In this document: positions 60,511-64,000 of the stretch, one piece after another
How positions within the stretch are numbered: the stretch's first letter is position 1
Layout of the letters: each line of letters begins with the position of its first letter
Translations under genes and position numbers: made by a program
Source: Gracilimonas sp965227785
Lineage (GTDB): Bacteria > Bacteroidota > Rhodothermia > Balneolales > Balneolaceae
NCBI RefSeq assembly: GCF_965227785.1
Contig: NZ_OZ245785.1
Location: forward strand, 434,001-498,000
Direction: 5' to 3'
DNA length: 64,000 nucleotides
The notes under the pieces: generated by a model
What the model saw: only the letters and a program-made list of their open reading frames with translations
Told to the model about the DNA's origin: nothing
The model's database searches: none

Positions 60511-61026
60511 ATGAAAAAACTCTTTCTTATAGTCGGGATTTTACTGATATCTCTGAACGCTTTTGCCCAATCTCCAGAAAGTCCGGCCTCCGAAACCACC
60601 CTCATATTCGTCCGACATGCTGAAAAAATGGACGATGGAACCCCTAATCCTCACTTAAATGAAGAAGGAAAAATAAGAGCTGCTCGCCTTGCGGACATCT
60701 TGCTCAAAGAACACAATGTTAAAGCCGTTTACAGTACCCCGTACTACCGAACGCTTGAGACGGCTTCTCCCATCGCAGATAGTATGGGACTTGAAATAAG
60801 GGAATATGGCTTAGATGATCCCAAAGCTCTTGTTCAGTCAATTATCGATACAAATAAAGGGGCAACGGTATTGATTGTAGGTCATTCGAACACAACTCCT
60901 TTATTGGTAAATCTTTCGATAGGAGAACAGCGTTTCAAGCAACTTGATGAAAAAGCCTACGGAGATATTTTTATCGTAACTATTGTAGAAGAGGAAGAGC
61001 CTATTGTAGAGAAAATAAGTTACTAA
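60511..61026 (+). CDS. Exported histidine phosphatase (SixA/phosphoglycerate-mutase-like)
   Basis: A 171-residue protein with a signal peptide (cleavage near NAFAQ, about residue 20). The histidine phosphatase motif LIFVRHAEKMDDG lies near 31-43, with the catalytic His in RHAE, and the second catalytic His is in IVGHSNTTPLL near 122-132; VYSTPYYRTLETA near 74 supplies the Arg. Such short SixA-like enzymes are usually cytosolic phosphohistidine phosphatases, but this one is predicted to be periplasmic. It overlaps the vWA gene tail-to-tail by four bases. Confidence 0.85.
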   Translation: MKKLFLIVGILLISLNAFAQSPESPASETTLIFVRHAEKMDDGTPNPHLNEEGKIRAARLADILLKEHNVKAVYSTPYYRTLETASPIADSMGLEIREYGLDDPKALVQSIIDTNKGATVLIVGHSNTTPLLVNLSIGEQRFKQLDEKAYGDIFIVTIVEEEEPIVEKISY

Positions 61027-63119
61027 GGAAGCGAATAGTACTTTCTAAGCAGCCACTCACTGCCTAATAGCAGTAAAACAATGGCGAACCAATAAAAGGA
61101 ACGAACAGGGAAGGTATAATTATCGACCGTTTGTGTTCGGGTTTGCAATACATTCGCCGCACGCAGGCTATCCCACAAAGCCGATGAATTGTTATAAGTG
61201 AAGAAGTGGCCGCCTGAATTAGCTGCAATGGATTTAAGCAGATCATCATCCCGCAAAGTATTGGTCAGCTCAGAGCTTGAATTAGACACCAAGAATTCGC
61301 CGGTTTGAGATTCTATTTCCCGATCACCTTTTCGGGCGTTGGCCTGATAGCTATATAAACCTTCTGAAAGCCGGGGCAGGGTAAGACTGTAATTTCCACT
61401 TCCCAGACTTTCCATGTTAAAAGACCGGGCGGTACCGGCTTCTGAACTCAACTGAACTTCGATAATTCCGTCAGCTTCAGGATCACCTCTTTCATTACGT
61501 AGGCTTGCATTTATTACAGGAGCTTCAGCTGTATTAAAGGTTTTTTTAGCAGGAGCAATGCGAAGCTTTCTGTTGTCAGGGTCGCTGGATGTCCACGAAA
61601 CCATGTTTGCTATAAGCGTTGATGCATATTCCCGTTCTAAGGGATTGGTGCTTTGAAGCCATTTGTACCAACCCCAGGGAAGAACATGAGATCGGCGGAT
61701 GTTGCCTTGCTCTAAAACTGAAATAGCCGGTGATTCTGTATTTATTCCATCAAAATTAATGGAATACAATGCGATGCTCTGCACATCTGAAATATCACTT
61801 CTCAATACAGAATAAAGAGAGGGGGTGTCGTTCAGGTTGATCTGCGGTAATTCTAAAATGGGCTGTTGATCCTGATCCAGTAGCTGATTTAACCGAACCT
61901 GTGCAACTCGGTTTGCCTGAGGACTTAACAGCCGGAGTGTTTCTATATCCGGGAATCCGAGATCAGAACGGCTGTTTAATTCAAAAAAGATAGTCGGAGT
62001 ATCCGCAATGGAACTCAGAAAAGAAAGGTTTTGACCGGAAGGAGGAGTTCCATGTACAATAATCAGGTTAAACTCATCCTCTACCGGCATTTCTTCTACA
62101 TAACGGTTGCCGCCAAGCCAGGTAAGAGTTGATAAATCATTGTTCTCATCTTCGCTGATAACAGAACGAATAGCTTTTACATCCGGATGAATTTGAAAAG
62201 CAGCATGCAAAATTTTCACCTTACTGTCCAAAACATCGATGGTGAATAATCGGGAATTATTTGATTCCGTCCATTCATCAGGCAAAGGAGTGGCGCGGAC
62301 TTCATATTGTTTAAGACCTTCCTCAGTGAGTTCAAGCTCAAACTGGACCTGTTTTATCTGGTTGTCTGTATCAAATCTAACCTGCTGTTCATTAATTATT
62401 TCATCACCCGATAACAGAGAAACCATTACCGTATTATTTGCAAAACCTGATTGCGAGATTTCTGCTTCAATTATGTGATTGGTATTGGAATATCCCGTGG
62501 TGTTGGTAAGGACGTTAGAAATCGAAATATCTTGCACGCTCGAAGTATCACCAACCGCAATGGTGTAAAGTGGGATTGAAGAGTTTGCTGCATTTATAGA
62601 AGGATTCCTTCCAAAAGTGATAATACCATCAGAAATAATAAGTGCTGCCTGAACCTGCTCTTCCATTTCGAGGATAGACTTAATAGGTTCAGCAAGATTG
62701 GTTTGGGTTTCGGAAGCGTTGAGTGAATCAGGATCAAATTCAGAAACATATTCTCCGATCTCATAGAACCTGAAGTCAACATCGGGGATAACATCGAAAT
62801 TCAGGGAACTTAAAAGCTGGTTGTATGAGCTGAGTCCCTCGTAATCACCTTTTGAAATACCAATACTTTCTGAATTATCCAGAAATACGGCAATAGACGG
62901 TTTTACATCAACCTGACGGGAGGAGTAGAAATAGGGATTGAGCAACAACAAAAGAACAATAAGCAGCGCAGAACCTCTGAGGGCGATAAGCACCCAACGC
63001 CCGCTGGAAGGAATACTTCTGAACTTTCGATAAGAAGCCCAAGCAAGAACCCCCAATGTAATAGAAAGAATTACAATTATAGCCGGTGGAAGTATATGTT
63101 GGAAACCCTGAAAGTCCAC
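61023..63119 (-). CDS. Membrane-anchored von Willebrand factor A-like protein of a MoxR cluster
   Basis: A 698-residue membrane protein. Two hydrophobic helices lie near the start (about 10-30 and 42-62) and one near the C-terminus (FYWFAIVLLLLGSEWLL). After the second helix comes a vWA domain with the metal-site motif FLDNSESIGIS near 79-89 and AALIISDGIITFGRN near 155 as a second landmark. The later part contains beta-sandwich-like segments and a glutamine-amidotransferase-like stretch. Such proteins occur with MoxR ATPases and BatA/BatB-type genes, and act in envelope assembly or metal/chaperone roles. It follows the moxR gene by 21 bases. Confidence 0.82.
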   Translation of the reverse strand: MDFQGFQHILPPAIIVILSITLGVLAWASYRKFRSIPSSGRWVLIALRGSALLIVLLLLLNPYFYSSRQVDVKPSIAVFLDNSESIGISKGDYEGLSSYNQLLSSLNFDVIPDVDFRFYEIGEYVSEFDPDSLNASETQTNLAEPIKSILEMEEQVQAALIISDGIITFGRNPSINAANSSIPLYTIAVGDTSSVQDISISNVLTNTTGYSNTNHIIEAEISQSGFANNTVMVSLLSGDEIINEQQVRFDTDNQIKQVQFELELTEEGLKQYEVRATPLPDEWTESNNSRLFTIDVLDSKVKILHAAFQIHPDVKAIRSVISEDENNDLSTLTWLGGNRYVEEMPVEDEFNLIIVHGTPPSGQNLSFLSSIADTPTIFFELNSRSDLGFPDIETLRLLSPQANRVAQVRLNQLLDQDQQPILELPQINLNDTPSLYSVLRSDISDVQSIALYSINFDGINTESPAISVLEQGNIRRSHVLPWGWYKWLQSTNPLEREYASTLIANMVSWTSSDPDNRKLRIAPAKKTFNTAEAPVINASLRNERGDPEADGIIEVQLSSEAGTARSFNMESLGSGNYSLTLPRLSEGLYSYQANARKGDREIESQTGEFLVSNSSSELTNTLRDDDLLKSIAANSGGHFFTYNNSSALWDSLRAANVLQTRTQTVDNYTFPVRSFYWFAIVLLLLGSEWLLRKYYSLP

Positions 63120-63140
63120 ACTAATCCCTCATTATGATGT

Positions 63141-64000
63141 TCAGGATTCTTCTGTAAGCATTTCAATCAGCTTAACGGTTGTATAACCTTCAGCTTCTGC
63201 AGCATAGTTATTCACTATACGATGTCGTAAAACGGGAATTGCCAGGGTTTTGATATCATCTTCAGTCACATGATAGCGACCTTGTGACAGCGCTCTGGCT
63301 TTGCCACCTAAAATCAGAAACTGAGAAGCCCGGGGACCGGCACCCCAACTCATATACTTATTTACAAAATCCGGAGCCATATCGGTGCCGGGGCGGGTTT
63401 TAGATACCAATTCCACCGCGTAATCAAGCACGTTATCCGGTACCGGTACTTCACGTACCAAAGCCTGAAGCTCTTTAATCTTCTCTTTAGTAACCAGTGC
63501 TTCAATATTAATATCCTGGTAAGCAGTCGTTTTGCTCACAATCTCCTTTTCTTCTTCAAGAGAAGGGTAATCAACCCAGATATTGAACATAAACCGGTCG
63601 AGCTGTGCCTCGGGAAGAGGGTAGGTTCCTTCCTGTTCAATCGGGTTTTGTGTAGCCAATACGAAGAAAGGTGTATCCAGGTCATAGGTTTTACCGCCGG
63701 TGGTAACGTGGTATTCCTGCATTCCCTCAAGTAAGGCTGCTTGTGTTTTAGGAGGAGTTCGGTTGATCTCATCCGCCAGAACAATATTGGCAAAAACAGG
63801 TCCTTTAATGAACGTGAACTCTTTACGGCCCGAGTCTTTATTCTCCTCAATAACTTCGGTACCGGTAATATCCCCGGGCATAAGATCGGGAGTAAACTGA
63901 ATTCGATTGAATGTAAGATTAAGTGACTCAGCTAATGTTCTGATAAGCAGTGTTTTAGCCAATCCTGGAACACCAATCAACACACAATGTCCTCTCGAAA
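63141..64000 (-). CDS. MoxR-family AAA+ ATPase (5' truncated by window)
   Basis: The reading frame stays open to the window edge on the minus strand; the residues before the Walker A read SRGHCVLIGVPGLAKT, so the gene continues beyond position 64000 and a GTG within this stretch is not the true start. About 286 residues are visible. Walker A is GVPGLAKT; Walker B is IVLADEINRTPPKTQAALLEGMQE in part (VLADEINRTPPK); the sensor region is ATQNPIEQEGTYPLPEAQLDRF in part (NPIEQEGTYPL). MoxR proteins act as chaperone-like ATPases with vWA partners, and the downstream vWA gene fits this. Confidence 0.92.
   Translation of the reverse strand, partial: SRGHCVLIGVPGLAKTLLIRTLAESLNLTFNRIQFTPDLMPGDITGTEVIEENKDSGRKEFTFIKGPVFANIVLADEINRTPPKTQAALLEGMQEYHVTTGGKTYDLDTPFFVLATQNPIEQEGTYPLPEAQLDRFMFNIWVDYPSLEEEKEIVSKTTAYQDINIEALVTKEKIKELQALVREVPVPDNVLDYAVELVSKTRPGTDMAPDFVNKYMSWGAGPRASQFLILGGKARALSQGRYHVTEDDIKTLAIPVLRHRIVNNYAAEAEGYTTVKLIEMLTEES

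Noticed and set aside
1..64000. CRISPR array, tRNA, rRNA, phage or transposase genes
   Set aside because: No regularly spaced direct repeats, no TTC-loop/acceptor pattern for a tRNA and no recombinase or transposase motif were seen. The inverted repeats found carry no such genes.

Overview
The window reads as chromosomal DNA of a free-living member of the Bacteroidota/Rhodothermota/Balneolota group. My best guess is Balneolota, on these grounds: many Sec-dependent lipoproteins, PorV/PorQ-like outer-membrane proteins, a C-terminal type IX-like sorting domain, a DUF4837 lipoprotein, weak Shine-Dalgarno sites, frequent TTG/GTG starts and a moderate, AT-leaning composition. The genus cannot be fixed from sequence reading alone. 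Coding density is high. I see no phage, insertion sequence with transposase, CRISPR array, rRNA or tRNA gene.

Layout. 1-7632 (+): end of an exopolysaccharide-type locus (Glyco_hydro_114 lipoprotein, GT-C-like membrane protein, 1313-residue lipoprotein joining a deacetylase-like domain, TPR-like helices and a C-terminal beta-barrel), then DUF2752 and TM2 small membrane proteins. 7638-9463 (-): cytochrome c lipoprotein, YceI protein and DUF5777-like porin. 9576-12771 (+): HD-domain protein, Omp85-like barrel and MltG. 12794-24581 (-): ligand-binding TPR lipoprotein-like protein, guaA, then metG, pulA, an NSS transporter, efp, accB, accC and gcvH closed by a terminator. 24658-24910: MITE-like palindromic element. 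24948-32855 (+): tmk, a START-like protein, then aroE, pgeF, an HDAC-family gene, dxr, rseP, psd and pssA. 32846-43379 (-): nine tightly overlapping genes linking a lipoprotein, a sorting-domain protein, two PorV/PorQ-like barrels and five surface-glycan genes.

43514-57135 (+): a complete tryptophan operon in the order trpE-trpS-trpG-trpD-trpC-trpF-trpB-trpA, preceded by a textbook-like but previously unassigned attenuator (24-residue leader peptide with three consecutive Trp codons and mutually exclusive hairpins). It runs on without a gap through a DUF4837 lipoprotein into bioF, a BioH-like esterase, bioC, bioD and bioA. The last part holds tadA (-), apt (+), an unknown lipoprotein/coiled-coil pair (+), a periplasmic histidine phosphatase (+) and a vWA-MoxR pair (-) cut by the window end.

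How it fits together. The trp leader would let charged tRNA-Trp set expression of both the biosynthetic enzymes and the tryptophanyl-tRNA synthetase. The two surface-polysaccharide regions (0-7 kb and 33-43 kb) each couple glycan-modifying enzymes with outer-membrane proteins and are the most promising places for undescribed biology. Several palindromic repeats sit exactly at operon joints (before tmk, before trpE, between trpF and trpB, between bioD and bioA), where they could affect mRNA processing or translation.
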